A stretch of 64,000 nucleotides of DNA from Hedera helix. Taxonomy: Eukaryota; Streptophyta; Magnoliopsida; Apiales; Araliaceae. Positions 24,212 to 35,671 of the stretch are shown here, piece by piece. Below the pieces are notes generated by a model, which made no database searches, was not told where the DNA came from, and saw only the letters and a list, made by a program, of their open reading frames with translations. The position numbers and the translations under genes were made by a program. Position 1 is the stretch's first letter; each line of letters begins with the position of its first letter. Location of the stretch: the NCBI GenBank assembly GCA_947179155.2, contig OX359273.1, forward strand, positions 44,022,023-44,086,022, given 5' to 3'.

Positions 24212-24627
24212 ACTTTCATCTCTTGGCGTTCTATGGGAGCCATTTGGTATTGAGCTTTGGAAAAGGGTTTAGTATCGGGTTCAAGATCGATACAGAATTC
24301 AATTTCTCGGTTTGGGGATAAGCCAGGAAGTTCTTCAGGAAAAACGTCAGGAAACTCATTAACAATGGGAATATCATTCAAGTTTGACGTATTTTTGTTC
24401 AAATCAATGACATGAGCTAAAAAGGCTTGACATCCGTTTTTCAATAAACGAATGGCTTTATGGCTAGAAATAACAGTTATAGATTTCAATGGTTTAGTTG
24501 CTTGAATTTGCATGACAGGTTGATTAGGAATATGAAAACTAATAATCTTATGAAAACAATCAATTTTAGCATGATGGGTAGTCAACCAATCAATTCCTAA
24601 AATCACATCAAATTCGTGCATCTCCAA
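24208..24627 (-). pseudogene. E2 protease C-terminal part and RT leader
   Basis: Matches the protease-RT junction of E1: D-V-I-L-G-I-D-W-L, then P-D-V-F-P-E-E-L-P-G-L and the beginning of RT (M-A-P-I-E-R-Q-E). The frame ends immediately after that point (stop 24208-24210), overlapping the RNase H frame by a few bases. About 230 codons of RT are deleted here compared with E1 and the usual order of this family. Confidence 0.85.
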
Positions 24628-24663
24628 AGAAATAAGGTCAACAGGTAATGTGAGGTTGTTGAT

Positions 24664-25488
24664 TTAAACTAGGCAAGATTTATAGATAGTAAATGTAATA
24701 GGTATTTCTCCCAATGAGATTTCAACTGATAAGACAAGATTTAAGTTTTCAATAGGCAAATTTAAACGTTGAGTACATATAGGTGAGATAAAAGAGTGGA
24801 TAGAGTCAATATCTAACATGGCATAGACTTCTCGAGAATTGATGAATAGCTTACCGGTCATCACCTCATTCGATTTCTTGATCATCAAGGCTGTCATCAT
24901 CAAATCGAGTCCCATATACTTCATCCGGATCTTCACGTATTTCAACCATGGGGATACCACGAAATAGTTAACGAACTGTTTCTCAGATTCTTCAACTTCA
25001 TCAGTAGTAGCGTACCAATGATTTCCATTAAAATAGTATTTTCGATAGACTACAGTTTCCACGATAGTGACTAACTTAACCTGAATTCCTCTAAATTGTA
25101 ACGCCCAAAAGTATAGATACATCATTTTTAAATAATCTTGAAAATCATAGCTCGAACACCATAAATCCCAAAGACTTATATGAAACGTCCATATATTTTG
25201 ATCCTTTGTTATCGAGCATAACCAGGTGATGATATGTTTCCAACTGTCGAGCAAATTAAAGGCAACAATTTCCGCAAGTTCCGGATATCCTTTAAAGAAC
25301 GAATTTGGAAGAACGACGGTAGAACTTTCACCTTCTTCTTCTTTAGATCGGATACAAATAATTTTTGCTTTAGGCAAATTATTCAACTCTGAGTTTGTAG
25401 AAGAATTGTTTGTGGCCTCTACATTCACTTCAGGTACTCCGTGGTTAACCTCCTGATTTCCAGATGCCATACTTATCTGTGGTAACAA
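24664..25488 (-). pseudogene. E2 5' ORF, degenerate gag/protease N-terminal region
   Basis: Open for 274 codons from 25488. The C-terminal ~60 residues match the protease N-terminal half, with L-D-I-D-S-I-H-S-F-I-S where the family has an Asp-Ser/Thr-Gly active-site triad, so the catalytic Gly is gone. The N-terminal ~55 residues are Asn/Glu-rich and plausible as a gag start. The middle is Trp/Tyr-rich, looks out of frame, and has no gag domain or CCHC knuckle. I read it as a rearranged remnant. Confidence 0.65.
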
Positions 25489-25654
25489 AATAGATGTTAG
25501 TTCAAATAAACTGACTCATCACTTCATGTCCCTATATTCAAATCAACTCATTAGATAATAAAATCTAATTTAGGTGGGACACGCTAGTGACTAATTATAT
25601 TCGCCTCTCCCCTCCTAGTTCTACCCCAGATCTCCATTAAAGACCATATCCCTA

Positions 25655-25668
25655 AGCTCTGATGCCAA
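25655..25668 (-). other. Primer-binding site of E2
   Basis: Minus strand TTGGCATCAGAGCT next to the LTR end. It differs from the iMet site of E1 (TGGTATCAGAGC) by one base (C for T). Confidence 0.8.
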
Positions 25669-25669
25669 C

Positions 25670-28600
25670 TGTGACGCCCCCAAATCTAGGCCCACACAGC
25701 CCAAACTTGAGTCGTCAAAAGACTACAACAAAAATATTACAACAAAACACAACGTACAACAATACCGTGTATAATAATACACAACTAAGTCTTCACTATT
25801 ATTGCCACACTATTTTACAACACGTGAAGACTATAATAGATATCCCTCGGACTCTCACTCCATTCCCCGGCTAGACCCAGCTACGTTCTCATATCCTGTT
25901 GAAAAATAATGGAACAAAAGGGTGAACTCAAATAGCCCAGTAAGAAATATCATGACTAAGATAATGACGAATAAATTATCATTAGCCTTCAACAGTTGAG
26001 TTCTTGATAGAATACAATAGACTACAAGGTTTATATCAAAAACTGTAGTTAAATTCTTAAACAACGTTCAGATCAATAATAGCAGCGGAATGAGCAATCT
26101 ATTAGAAGAATAATGCAGACTATAATGTCCACTCGCTTCTCTTTTTAGTAAAAATATCATCAACTTTTATTATCTGAAATACCATTAGTCAAAATAATAC
26201 AACTTCACAGTTCCTGGTCATAATTATGCAGATCAACAGTTCATCTTTGCACTACGGGCCAAAGACATTCAATATAACACCAACGGTCATGATTATACCA
26301 GATTCAGCCTTTGGTCATAATCATACCAATCAACAGTTCATCTTTGCACTACGGGCCAAAGACATTCAATATAACACCAACGGTCATGATTATACCAGAT
26401 TCAGCCTTTGGTCATAATCATACCAATCAACAATTCATCTTTGCACTACGGGCCAAAGAGAACATTAACCACGTGCCATAAAAGACACCAAACAGATGTA
26501 TCGCCTTTAACCTAGTATATCGCCTTTAACCTATCATCTGTTCAACAATTATATCACATCTGTGCCCCCGGCCACAGATATTCACAACAGCTTGATTCTT
26601 GATGATTAATACAAATAACAGTGATATAAATGATGAACAGAAGAACAGGATAAACAATAAGTATCGGAAGTTTACTTTGTGCAGATTCAAATAATGTCCA
26701 AATTGCCAACATGATGTGGAGTGAAATTTAAAAATGATATTCAAGATCCATAGTTCAGAATAACGATTATAGTTCAATAGAAAGGTTCAGAAAATAGGAA
26801 GGTTCAGTTGAAATAATGAAGTTCAACTATTATGGAACATATAATATTTTCAGGAATTATAGAAGCAATAGTTCCATAATAAGTTTCGATTTAGGTGTAT
26901 GAAAGAAAATAATATCCCTTACCGTAGCAGGTTTGATTAACAAAAGGTGAAGGGAATTAATATCCCTTACCATAGTAAGTTTGAATAATGGAAGATGAAA
27001 AAGATGGTATCCCTTATGAGTATAAAGGAAAATGATATCACTTACGAATATGGAATAAAAGTGTCATGTGATAATTCATGTAGACAAATTATTTCCACAC
27101 GAGACAAATAAAAAGGGTTATTCACCAACAGGCGATAATCCGCACCGTAAGGTTATTCCCATCAATTTGAATACGAATAGTTATTCACCAAACAGGCGTA
27201 ATCCGCACCGTAAGGTTATTCCCACAATTTAATAGAATTTGAACACGAAGAGTTATTCACCAAACAGGCGATAATCCGCACCGTAAGGTTATTCTCAAAG
27301 ATTAATAAAGAATGAATACAAAAGGTTATTCACCAACAGGCGGTAAACCGCGCCGTAAGGTTATTCCCACAATTTAATACATGGAAATAAATGGCACAAG
27401 AAAGAAACGATATTATTTTCGAGAATCAAAGAATGATAATCCCTTCAAGTAAGAAAGAAAATAATATCCATTTATGATGATGAAAAGAGTGATACCCCTT
27501 ACCTTAACACGTGACTGGATATTAATTTAAATGAGATTGATCAACCTATATATTTTTAATATAATTAGTAATTACCACATATAAATTTCAAAGTATATGA
27601 TAACTCGTATATTATGAACTATCAAAATTATATATATTTAACATAATTTTTGTAGTATAATATAACAACTTTAAAATAGTTTTTAAAATAATATTCCAAA
27701 ATAAATCTTCCAAAGAAAGCTTTTAAAAATGAATCTTCTCAAAGAAGAGTCTTCTAAGGGAAGATTTGTGAATACCGTGAAAAATAGGAATTTATGAAAT
27801 TACTACTCTTTTATAAAAGACTTACTTGAAAAATTCTTGCACTCCTTTTGGCTTTCAAACACTCAAAATAGCCTTACAATTCTCAGAGAAAACTCATAAA
27901 ATTCTTATAGAAAAATTTTATGTTTTAGGTGTGATTTTTCTATTCAGCTGAACAAGCTATTTATAGGAGGAAATAAGTTACTATGCGAGGGTAGGTGGAC
28001 TGGCGTGCTGCACGCCAGTCTGAGAAAATCTCAGCAGCCGCCTGGCTGCCAAACTTCCCAGCACGCATTTCTCAATTTCAATTTTCATGTGGCCCCCACA
28101 TGGGTCCCACATGTTACTATTTCAAATAGTAAAATTAAATTATTTTTTTTTTATTTTTTTTATTTTTTTTTTTATAGAATTTATTTATTTATTTATTCTT
28201 CCTGTGAGTCCAACATATAAAATAAAATAATGCTATAACAATAATTTAACAATAATAAACACGTTACAGATTATTATTAATTTAATAATATAAATTACAG
28301 TGTATTTGCTACTGTGACAATTATTAGGTTCCATAATTTTAAACTACAGTGCTCCAACAATTATTGACTCAATGATATGAAATACAGTGTAATGACAATT
28401 ATTGAATCAATAATGCAAAATACTGTGTAGCAACAATAATTGAATTGATAATATAAAATATTATGCAGTGACAATTATTGATGAAATGATGCGCAACAGT
28501 TACGGTGTCAATTATCAGACCAATAATATGAGACACTGTGCAATACCGTGTGCTACTGTAGAGTACCGTGTGCTACAGAAAATACCATAAATTACCGTAT

Positions 28601-28925
28601 GCTACTATTCTTTTATCACCGGTATTTTAACAGTTAACACCGTTGACTATTTTTATTTAAAAATGTTACTTCTGTCGTTTTCTATATCCGACAAATATTC
28701 CGTTGTGGGGTCCACAAATAATTTGTTATTTCGGCGCCGTCGTACGGCCCGAATATTCCCCGACAAAACGAATATTCCCCGACAAAAAGAATATTGTCCG
28801 ACAAAATAAAATTTGCACATAACATCCTTAACTTTCAATTTTGTCAATTTAACCATTTACTGTTTCAGGAAAAATATATATGAAGAAAAATTAAATTTTG
28901 TATTTCATAAATTCGGGGTCTTACA
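25670..28925 (-). repeat. 5' LTR of E2
   Basis: Near-identical partner of 18891-22146, offset exactly 6779 bp. TATA box TATAAATAG (minus strand) at 27965-27957. A 21-nt GC hairpin (27999-28019) lies 33 bp upstream of it in the transcription direction. Confidence 0.93.
27957..28019 (-). promoter_or_regulatory. E2 LTR core promoter with upstream hairpin
   Basis: In transcription order: ACTGGCGTGC-(A/T)-GCACGCCAGT inverted repeat (28019-27999), 33 bp, then TATAAATAG (27965-27957). The same arrangement is in the other LTR at 21240-21178. Confidence 0.65.
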
Positions 28926-28930
28926 TATGA

Positions 28931-29326
28931 GAGATCTCGATCTTTTTCTTAGGTCTCTAAAAGTTGCAGATCGGGAATTAATTGTTTTATGGTCAGGATG
29001 ATGGTCGCAGTGACGATTTGTGTGTCAACTATGGCGACTTGAGCGGAAGGCCGAGCCTCTCTGGCTCAACAAATCGTTTCTAGCCTTGGCCAAGTCTGTA
29101 TATTGTCTATCAAACTCTTCTTACTGGAGATCAAGAGCTTTCTTTTTATCAAGCATCTTTCGAAGACGATGCTGCCTGTCAGCATTAGTTGTGTGATGTG
29201 ACTACGAGTGTGTATCTCTTTAGGAGTTATTCTGGCTCTTTGAGGGCGATGCAGTCGCTATCTTAATTATTTTTTGTTGAAAATATCGTCTCTACTACAT
29301 ACTAAGAGCCCTCATTCTAGCGCCAA
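28931..29326 (-). other. Internal 5' part of the old element
   Basis: Minus-strand frame with K-M-L-D-K-K-K-A-L and D-L-A-K-A-R-N-D-L-L interrupted by stops, followed at 29310-29326 by a PBS-like TTGGCGCTAG. Possibly a decayed coiled-coil gag start. Confidence 0.5.
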
Positions 29327-29822
29327 TATTAACGCTCGAATTTTGTCTGTACGTTCAACCACCAGTTCAGACTGGAACCTGCACAGAAAGAACCACCAGA
29401 AGTGCTTGACAGCTTGGGCCGACCTGGAAATACCTCCGGTGTGAGAGTAAGTACAGATTTCAATATATGTCAACAATGGAGATATAAGTATTTAGTAGAT
29501 AAAATCAAATGTGTGTACCTCTATTATTCATCATGTATTTATAGTACTCATATTGCTCAACATGACTCCAATTTTTAATAGGAATTCTTTAGCAAAATCA
29601 TTGTTAGAAAAGGTAATTGTTACGTTAATCAATGCTAGATAGGTAACTCCCATACCAATTAATATTTAGATATGATAACTAGTTAGTATTTGAATTAATA
29701 AGAAAAGCGATCCCAAGCCTATCGAACTTAAGAATCCTCGTGTGCGTATTAGACTTAATAATCTGCAGAGCCAAGCCCATCATTGATATTTCATTTATGC
29801 TAGTAAAATACGTAGCCCAACA
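29327..29822 (-). repeat. Right (5') LTR of the old element
   Basis: 496 bp partner of 17514-18010; its inner end has mutated from TG to TA (tattaacgctcg). Confidence 0.85.
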
Positions 29823-29827
29823 AAAAG

Positions 29828-30727
29828 TAAAGCTACAAAGATGGTATTAGAAAAACAAAATTAAAGAGAGGAATCAAGAAAAAGAGTACCTTTTGGAAAA
29901 TGAGAACAAATAGGCATAGAGATCTAACAAACTCAAGACATAATTAAGGTGAAGTCTTGGAATGCGAAGTTTATACACATGAGACGGGAAAGAAATAATA
30001 AATGTACGGACAAACTTGCGGATTTGGGCAATAGTTATAATTTCGATATTATTAGTAGTAAGGATGTTTCTTTTGATATTCTAGTTTTGCTAGAGATTGA
30101 TCGTAATGAAACTTTATTATTTTAGTTTTTGGCCATGGGGCCTCATTTGCACCAAAAAATAGATAAAAGAGAAAATTGGTCAGAGTGAACTCTTATGGCA
30201 GGAGAGATGGCGAGAGAAGGGGGAAAGAATATAACAAATGGTAGGAGTTGCAAGAACAAAGGCAAAGCTTTCATCTTACCAACTCCTCTTTTTTTTTTTT
30301 TTTTTTTTTTTTTGGGGTCTTCTTGACCATCAAACAATTTTCAATAAAAGAAAGCTATAAGCTTTTAAAAACTTACAATTTTAGTGGTTTTTGATTTAAT
30401 TACTCATAAATTTCGGCCTCGCTTTTATCGTCTAAGCAAAGACAAAGTTGACGAGTGATAATTGACTGAACATACTTCGGCAATTCATGGTGGAATTATA
30501 TTCTACGAAAAGTTTGCCTTATTATGCCAGAAGTCAAAGTCCCTCAATTTATTTAGATTAAAGTATATTTTATTTAGTACGTATCAAATATATTTTGTTG
30601 AATTTTGAAGTGACAGGAGTATTACTTATTTGCATATTTTAATTATAAAAATAAATAAATAATTCTTCGACTCTTTTTAGTTTTAAAGTTGGCCTAAATA
30701 TTAACCTAGCTAGTTCAAACCTAAGAG

Positions 30728-30759
<32 letters not shown>

Positions 30760-31080
30760 TTTATAAAGATCCATCCAACTCCTACAAGGATGTTGGAAAA
30801 GTAAACCATCAAAACGTTAAGGAATGCACCTTGGAAACACCTATTAATCCTAAATCCTAATCAGTCACTCTACTAATTAGTAGTTACTCATAGATAGCTA
30901 TTATCTAGAAAAGGAAATATATGCAGAAAAGATGATCAATATGTAATGGTCGACTTCTCTAAGGTGGGATTTACTTCTCTTTTGGAACTTTTTCAATTTG
31001 AGCACATTGTAAACCAATATGTGTAGCTATCCGACTTTAATGTCCCAAAACATTACCAAAAACATATTTTGATTCTCAAC
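29828..31080. other. Spacer with poly-T and (TAA)n tracts
   Basis: Holds a long T run at about 30290-30314 and a (TAA)n microsatellite at about 30728-30760. The ORF at 30143-30337 is driven by the poly-T tract. No gene recognised. Confidence 0.6.
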
Positions 31081-31508
31081 ATGGCCAACTTTGCCAAACA
31101 AATGGCGAATGATCCTCATAACGCTAACCACTCTTGGCTCGCAATGTTTGTTACGATTGATATTTTGACCACTCGAGAACAGAACGAGTACGATGATCCT
31201 GTAATTTCAGAGATTATAAGGAGGAGGAAGAGGAGGATGTCTAGTAGATTGTTGCCCTGGAGAAAACCTTGCCCGACCCCATATTTGAGCATGGTTAAGG
31301 TAAGTGGGGAAAATTTGACTAAAATGCATGATGTTTGTGCCATTTGTCTGGACAAACCTTCTCTCAGGACTGAAATTGCCTGCTTGCCCTGCTCTCATGT
31401 GTTTCATTGGATTCAACTGGTTGTACAAGAGTAACTTATACCCTTTGTGCCGTAAACGTAACTTAAGAGCTGATACTAAATCAACTCCCTCTAATTTCGA
31501 ATTTTTTT
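31081..31508 (+). pseudogene. RING-H2 zinc-finger (E3 ligase-like) pseudogene
   Basis: From ATG 31081 the frame encodes about 117 residues and reaches the first half of a RING-H2 domain: C-A-I-C (x2 spacing), then C-S-H-V-F-H, the Cys-x-His-x2-His core. It then loses the next Cys and hits a stop at 31432-31434. The second half resumes in another frame (W-L-Y-K-S-N-L, then P-L-C-R-K), and there the first Cys of the last C-x2-C pair is Tyr. Intact relatives are single-exon RING-H2 ubiquitin ligases that bind an E2 through this domain. One frameshift plus a lost zinc ligand make a functional protein unlikely. A basic R-R-R-K-R-R stretch lies before the RING. Confidence 0.7.
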
Positions 31509-31539
31509 TAGGTACATGGCAAATGTAGTTTTAAAGAGA

Positions 31540-32460
31540 ATAATAACCTATAAATTTTATGTTCTATCTCTAATTTTTTAATTTGATGGCGATGGATACA
31601 ACTCATTTTATATGTTTTCATACTATTGTCAACTTTTAAACATGATTCAAGATAAAAAAATATATCTCATTTTTATATTAAAAAAAATCATATAAAAATA
31701 TTTAACATACATAAAAAAATTCCTTAAATATATTGTATAAAATCGTACTACGTAACAAACAAATTTGATCCGACATAATCGTAGTCACTCTCTTGCCTGG
31801 AATTATCTACGTGAACCAAATTATTTATAAATAAAAATCATTTTTTAAACACAAATGTTACCAACTTCACCTTGTGAGTAATTATTAAAATACTATTAAT
31901 TTCTCCACAGAACTCAAATAGTCAAATGTCAAATGTCAAATGTCAAAAGTATACTCGGCGTAGCCTTTGCCTATATTATAACTGTATACTACTATAGAGA
32001 CGCATAACGAAACGTCATCGTTTCACCAGCCTCTATAGTCTTCACCGAATCTTAGTAATAGTTTATTACGTATCAAGTATCATTCGACTTTCTCTCTCTT
32101 TTCCTTTCCATTTCCGTCATTACTTCAGTTGATTTTCCATTGACCGGCCCCAAACTTTAGCCGCTGCTTCACGCTAGGGTTTTTCTCTCTACTCTCTTTC
32201 CGGTTATTTCCCCAAATTCATACCGGTTATTTCCCCAAATTCATATCTATTCGTTCACTCCCTTGACAAGTTTTGATAGATAGACAGAAAAGTGGGAGTT
32301 TTGAAAATTTTAAATTCCTTTATTAAGGTCTCTAGGAAGAAAAGCTAAATTTTTTTAAAGCTTTGTTGAGTTTCCATAGAGGAAACTTGATCAAAGATTC
32401 TATCTTTTCGGTGAAATTAGTGAATTTTGCAGGCTGAATTTCTTTTGGATTGAAGCTGAT
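31540..32460. other. Spacer and probable promoter/5' leader of the VQ gene
   Basis: AT-rich to about 32080, then a CT-rich stretch (TTTCTCTCTCTTTTCC at about 32090) typical of plant 5' leaders, with a tandem duplication of CCGGTTATTTCCCCAAATTC at about 32200-32245. No ORF. Confidence 0.5.
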
Positions 32461-32500
32461 TCGATCTAGGGTTTGCTGTGTTCACCTTCTAAGAAAAGGG

Positions 32501-32666
32501 TATGATTTCTGCTTCAATTTTAGCTGTCGGGATTAATTTTCCTCAATTTTTGGTTATATGTAGAGTTAGATTGCTTGCCTAAGGTCTATGTTGGTTAAAG
32601 CTCGAAATTTGAAGTTCTTGGTTACTGTTTAGTGCTTTAAAATGGTTTGATTTTGTGGGGTTTTAG
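32501..32666 (+). other. Possible 5'-UTR intron of the VQ gene
   Basis: A donor-like AAAGG|GTATGA at 32501 and an acceptor-like GGGGTTTTAG ending at 32666, 44 bases before the ATG. Inferred from splice-site appearance only. Confidence 0.4.
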
Positions 32667-32709
32667 AAATATATTTGATATTTGGAGCAAGTTTGAAGCG
32701 GGCATAGAA

Positions 32710-33723
32710 ATGGACAATTTGAATCTTTCGAGGAATAGGCATAATGAGCATTTGGGTGTGAACAAGATCGGCAAAAATATCAGAAAGAGTCCAGTTCACC
32801 AACCCAATTTTGCTAATACTGCTAGGCAGCAACCACAGCCTCAGGTTTACAATATTAACAAGAATGATTTTAGGAACATTGTTCAGCAGCTCACCGGTTC
32901 GCCTTCCCAAGATCCACTCCCTAGACCTCCCCAAAACCCACCTAAACCACCAAGTATGCGTTTGCAGAAGATCCGTCCTCCTCCATTAACACCTATAAAC
33001 ACAAACAGGCCCCAAATGCCAATTCACCACCCTCCAGCACCTGTCCCTTCCCTGCCTCTGCCTGGGCCAGGTGCTGCTTTCAGCAATAACTTTGCTAGAC
33101 CTCCTCCTGGCCATTTGGGTCCCCCATCGCCATCAATGATGCCACCACCCTTCACAACTGGTGATCAAGTTTGGCCAAATACAGCTGAGTCTCCTATCTC
33201 AGCTTACATGCGTTACCTTCAACATTCGATCATAGATTCTGGCCCAAGACAAAGCCAAATGCACCCTCAATATCACCCTCAGTTTCCGGGTCAAAATCAA
33301 GCTCATCCACCATCGTCTGGGTTACTTCCTAAGCCATCTGGGCCTCCTCTCCAGTCACCAAGGATGAACGGTCCTCCTCCTCTTCCATCACCGAGGATGA
33401 ACGGTCCTTCTCCTCTCCCGTCCCCTAGGATGAATGGTCCTCCCCCACTCTTACCCTCTCCTACTTCTCAGTTCCTCTTGCCTTCGCCTACTGGTTTCAT
33501 GAACATGTTGTCGCCACGGTCACCTTATCCAATGCTCTCTCCTGGATATCAGTTTCCTCCACCACTGCCACCAAATTTTTCGTTTTCTCCCATGGCCCAG
33601 TCAGGGATTTTAGGCCCTGGGCCTCATCCTCCACCTTCTCCTGGGTTTCCGCCATCTCCTTCAGGATTTTTCCCCATTTCAAGCCCAAGATGGAGGGGTC
33701 CAAGTCCATGGTGGAGGGAGTAA
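32710..33723 (+). CDS. IKU1: VQ-motif protein, HAIKU1-like
   Basis: Single-exon coding frame of 337 aa starting at ATG 32710; the frame is open further upstream but the earlier start would be TTG. The VQ motif F-R-N-I-V-Q-Q-L-T-G is at residues 54-63. The N-terminus (M-D-N-x-N, H-L-G-V-N-K-I-G-K-N-I-R-K-S, Q-V-Y-N-I-N-K-N-D-F) is the HAIKU1/VQ14 type as I know it. The rest is Pro/Ser-rich and disordered, with three tandem S-P-R-M-N-G-P repeats near residues 214-245 and a basic-aromatic tail (S-P-R-W-R-G-P-S-P-W-W-R-E). VQ proteins are nuclear cofactors that bind WRKY factors through the motif; Arabidopsis IKU1 promotes endosperm growth and seed size with MINI3/IKU2. No breaks seen. Orthology versus paralogy is not settled. 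Confidence 0.88.
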   Translation: MDNLNLSRNRHNEHLGVNKIGKNIRKSPVHQPNFANTARQQPQPQVYNINKNDFRNIVQQLTGSPSQDPLPRPPQNPPKPPSMRLQKIRPPPLTPINTNRPQMPIHHPPAPVPSLPLPGPGAAFSNNFARPPPGHLGPPSPSMMPPPFTTGDQVWPNTAESPISAYMRYLQHSIIDSGPRQSQMHPQYHPQFPGQNQAHPPSSGLLPKPSGPPLQSPRMNGPPPLPSPRMNGPSPLPSPRMNGPPPLLPSPTSQFLLPSPTGFMNMLSPRSPYPMLSPGYQFPPPLPPNFSFSPMAQSGILGPGPHPPPSPGFPPSPSGFFPISSPRWRGPSPWWRE

Positions 33724-35669
33724 TCGTCCTAGATGGAAAGTTGCTATGAATGGCCTCCATGATTGATTCTCCAAAGACTTTCTTCATGGTGACTCATTTC
33801 CTTCTCATGGAAGCTTCATTTGAGGGAAATATAATGTAGACTGGCGGTGTAAGATTTCTTCTTTAAGGTATTTAGTATTCTTTTAGCCTTTATGTTTTTT
33901 GTTAATACCATTTCAAACCATGTTTTGAGATGTGTGTTCTGTAACAGCTGCAATTGTTTATTCCTTAGAAAGTTTACTTTAGATGACATAGTGAAGATGA
34001 ACTTGTCTGAAAACTTGCAGACATGTAACATGAGAGGAATTAGGATTATAGACGTTGTAAATGGTGCGAACATTGTCTGCTGGATGAGTTCTTTTTGTTT
34101 TTGTAATGTTGTGGATTATTTCAGTTACTATTATATTTTAACATTCTTCTTCAGTTTTCTTAACTGTGAAGATATTTGAGATTATCTTAGAAGTTATAAA
34201 CAAAAAATGCATTGCCATTATAGCAATGATGAAGTTCATACTAAACATTTTGTGCAGGAAAATTAAAGAATGACACTGAGAGAAACATGAAAATGCAAGA
34301 TATAGTTTCTCTTACCTGCTGATGTAGACATGTCCATATTTTTTTTATAGAGGCCTTATGTTATAAAAGTTTAATGCACAACTACTTTCTCACATTTCTC
34401 ATTACCTCATTCATGTCTTTATTTCACATAATCACCATTCCACTCATTGGGCAAGGACTTATATTAGATTCAGCTACTGTTGATTCTATTTAAAAGTAAA
34501 CTCGGTATTGAGCTTTTTACATTGTGTATTTATTATAGGGAAATGAGTATGTAATTCCGTTCGTTGGTGCTGGGAATGGATGCTTCCTAGATTTATTTAA
34601 TTATTTGTATATTTAAATAAGACCGAGTCCGTGTCCTTATGTTTTCAGGCTAAAAGCTTTTAGATGAGCCTCATCATTGTGTTCATGGCTAACCTGAGCC
34701 TATTTGGATGACTTTTGATTATGCCTTATTTGGATTCTTGTGATTCTGAAAAATCTGATTCTAAAATTCCAAAAATTGAGAAGGAACAGGAGAAGACATA
34801 AGCTTAAACCCGCTGTGCGGTATGTGCTAAAAAATGTTCAAGTACTTGGAGAGTTGCACAGTCTCTGAGTTCTTTTATGTGTGTTTCTGAGAGTACTGGT
34901 TATAGAAGTGCCTATATATCAGTATCTCGGTGTAATGTCATGCTGACTCAGCTTCTTTTTATGTCGTAGGATGTAGTATATATTTAAGCTTAGTGCTTAG
35001 TTTGTTGTTGTAGAATTTGTAAAAGTGAAGCTCAATGGGGCTTCTAACTACATGACTATTTCCTGGCGGAGTGCTTCAGGCAGCCATTTCAGCAGTTTCA
35101 TTCCCTTTTCCTTGTCATGCCCGCAGTCCACTTCAAGAATTAATAAAAGGGTTTGAGATAGAGAGCTTTGTTTAAGTTTCAATCTCTTATAAAAAAATGT
35201 TTTTGGGGAGTGAATCTGGAATCTCTAGTCCGGGGTTAACTTTATATTTTTTGGACCCCCTGTTGAAAGCCCAAGGTCTGTGTGAATGTTTAAACCTTCA
35301 ATATTAGTAGCTTTTTTTGTATGGAAAGAATAATAATATGGTTTGGATGTGAAAAACAATATGAATAGTCAATTGTATGATGAAAAGTTGTTTTCTTAGC
35401 TTCTGTAACTGTGTAGGAAGTTGTTTGAACGATGTTGTCTGGTGCGTTGTATAATAATAAAGTCTGATTGATTAGTGACTTGCATACTGTGGCTTTAGCT
35501 GTATATGCATTATTATGCGTACCCGTAGTATCAAAAAATGGATTTGCCTGTTAATGACCCAAAGTCATCCTTACATATTATTCTAGTTTAACACCTGATT
35601 AAAGAGAAAATACAGTAAGTGAATTGTTTGAACTTCCCAACTCAAGTAAACTTGTGCAGTATTAGTTGA
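33724..35669. other. 3' UTR and spacer downstream of the VQ gene
   Basis: The 3' UTR probably extends some hundred bases past 33723. The rest is moderately AT-rich, with short ORFs (33816-34073, 33892-34179) that lack recognisable domains. No gene identified. Confidence 0.5.
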
Positions 35670-35671
35670 TA

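Larger units (their letters stand above)
18891..28925 (-). mobile_element. Young chromovirus-like Ty3/gypsy element E2, RT-deleted (TSD TATGA)
   Basis: Full structure of 10,035 bp: 3' LTR 18891-22146, polypurine tract 22147-22159, internal 22147-25669, PBS about 25655-25668, 5' LTR 25670-28925. Exact TATGA duplications flank it (18886-18890 and 28926-28930). Both LTRs are 3256 bp and differ at seven positions by line-by-line reading (19146, 19711, 19847, 20744, 20951, 21015 and 21885 with their counterparts), about 0.2%. The internal region is only 3.5 kb. It keeps protease, RNase H, integrase and a chromodomain-like tail but lacks nearly all of RT and any recognisable gag with zinc knuckles. 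It inserted into the older element at 17514-29822. Confidence 0.93.
17514..29822 (-). mobile_element. Old small LTR retroelement (TSD AAAAG), split by the nested element E2
   Basis: Two ~497-bp LTRs (17514-18010 and 29327-29822) in the same orientation enclose about 2.2 kb of own internal sequence plus the 10.0-kb E2 insertion. The outer flanks carry the exact duplication AAAAG (17509-17513 and 29823-29827). Minus orientation is inferred from a purine tract beside the left LTR (GGGGGACAA on the minus strand) and a PBS-like TTGGCGCTAG beside the right one. On the minus strand near the PBS (about 29230-29000) a Lys/Leu/Glu-rich coiled-coil reading frame with stops may be a gag remnant. No RT or integrase is present, so it is non-autonomous. 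Confidence 0.85.

Noticed and set aside
17514..29822. A single large LTR element with the outer repeats as its LTRs
   Set aside because: The inner pair has its own TSD (TATGA), PPT and PBS, so two nested elements explain the data better.
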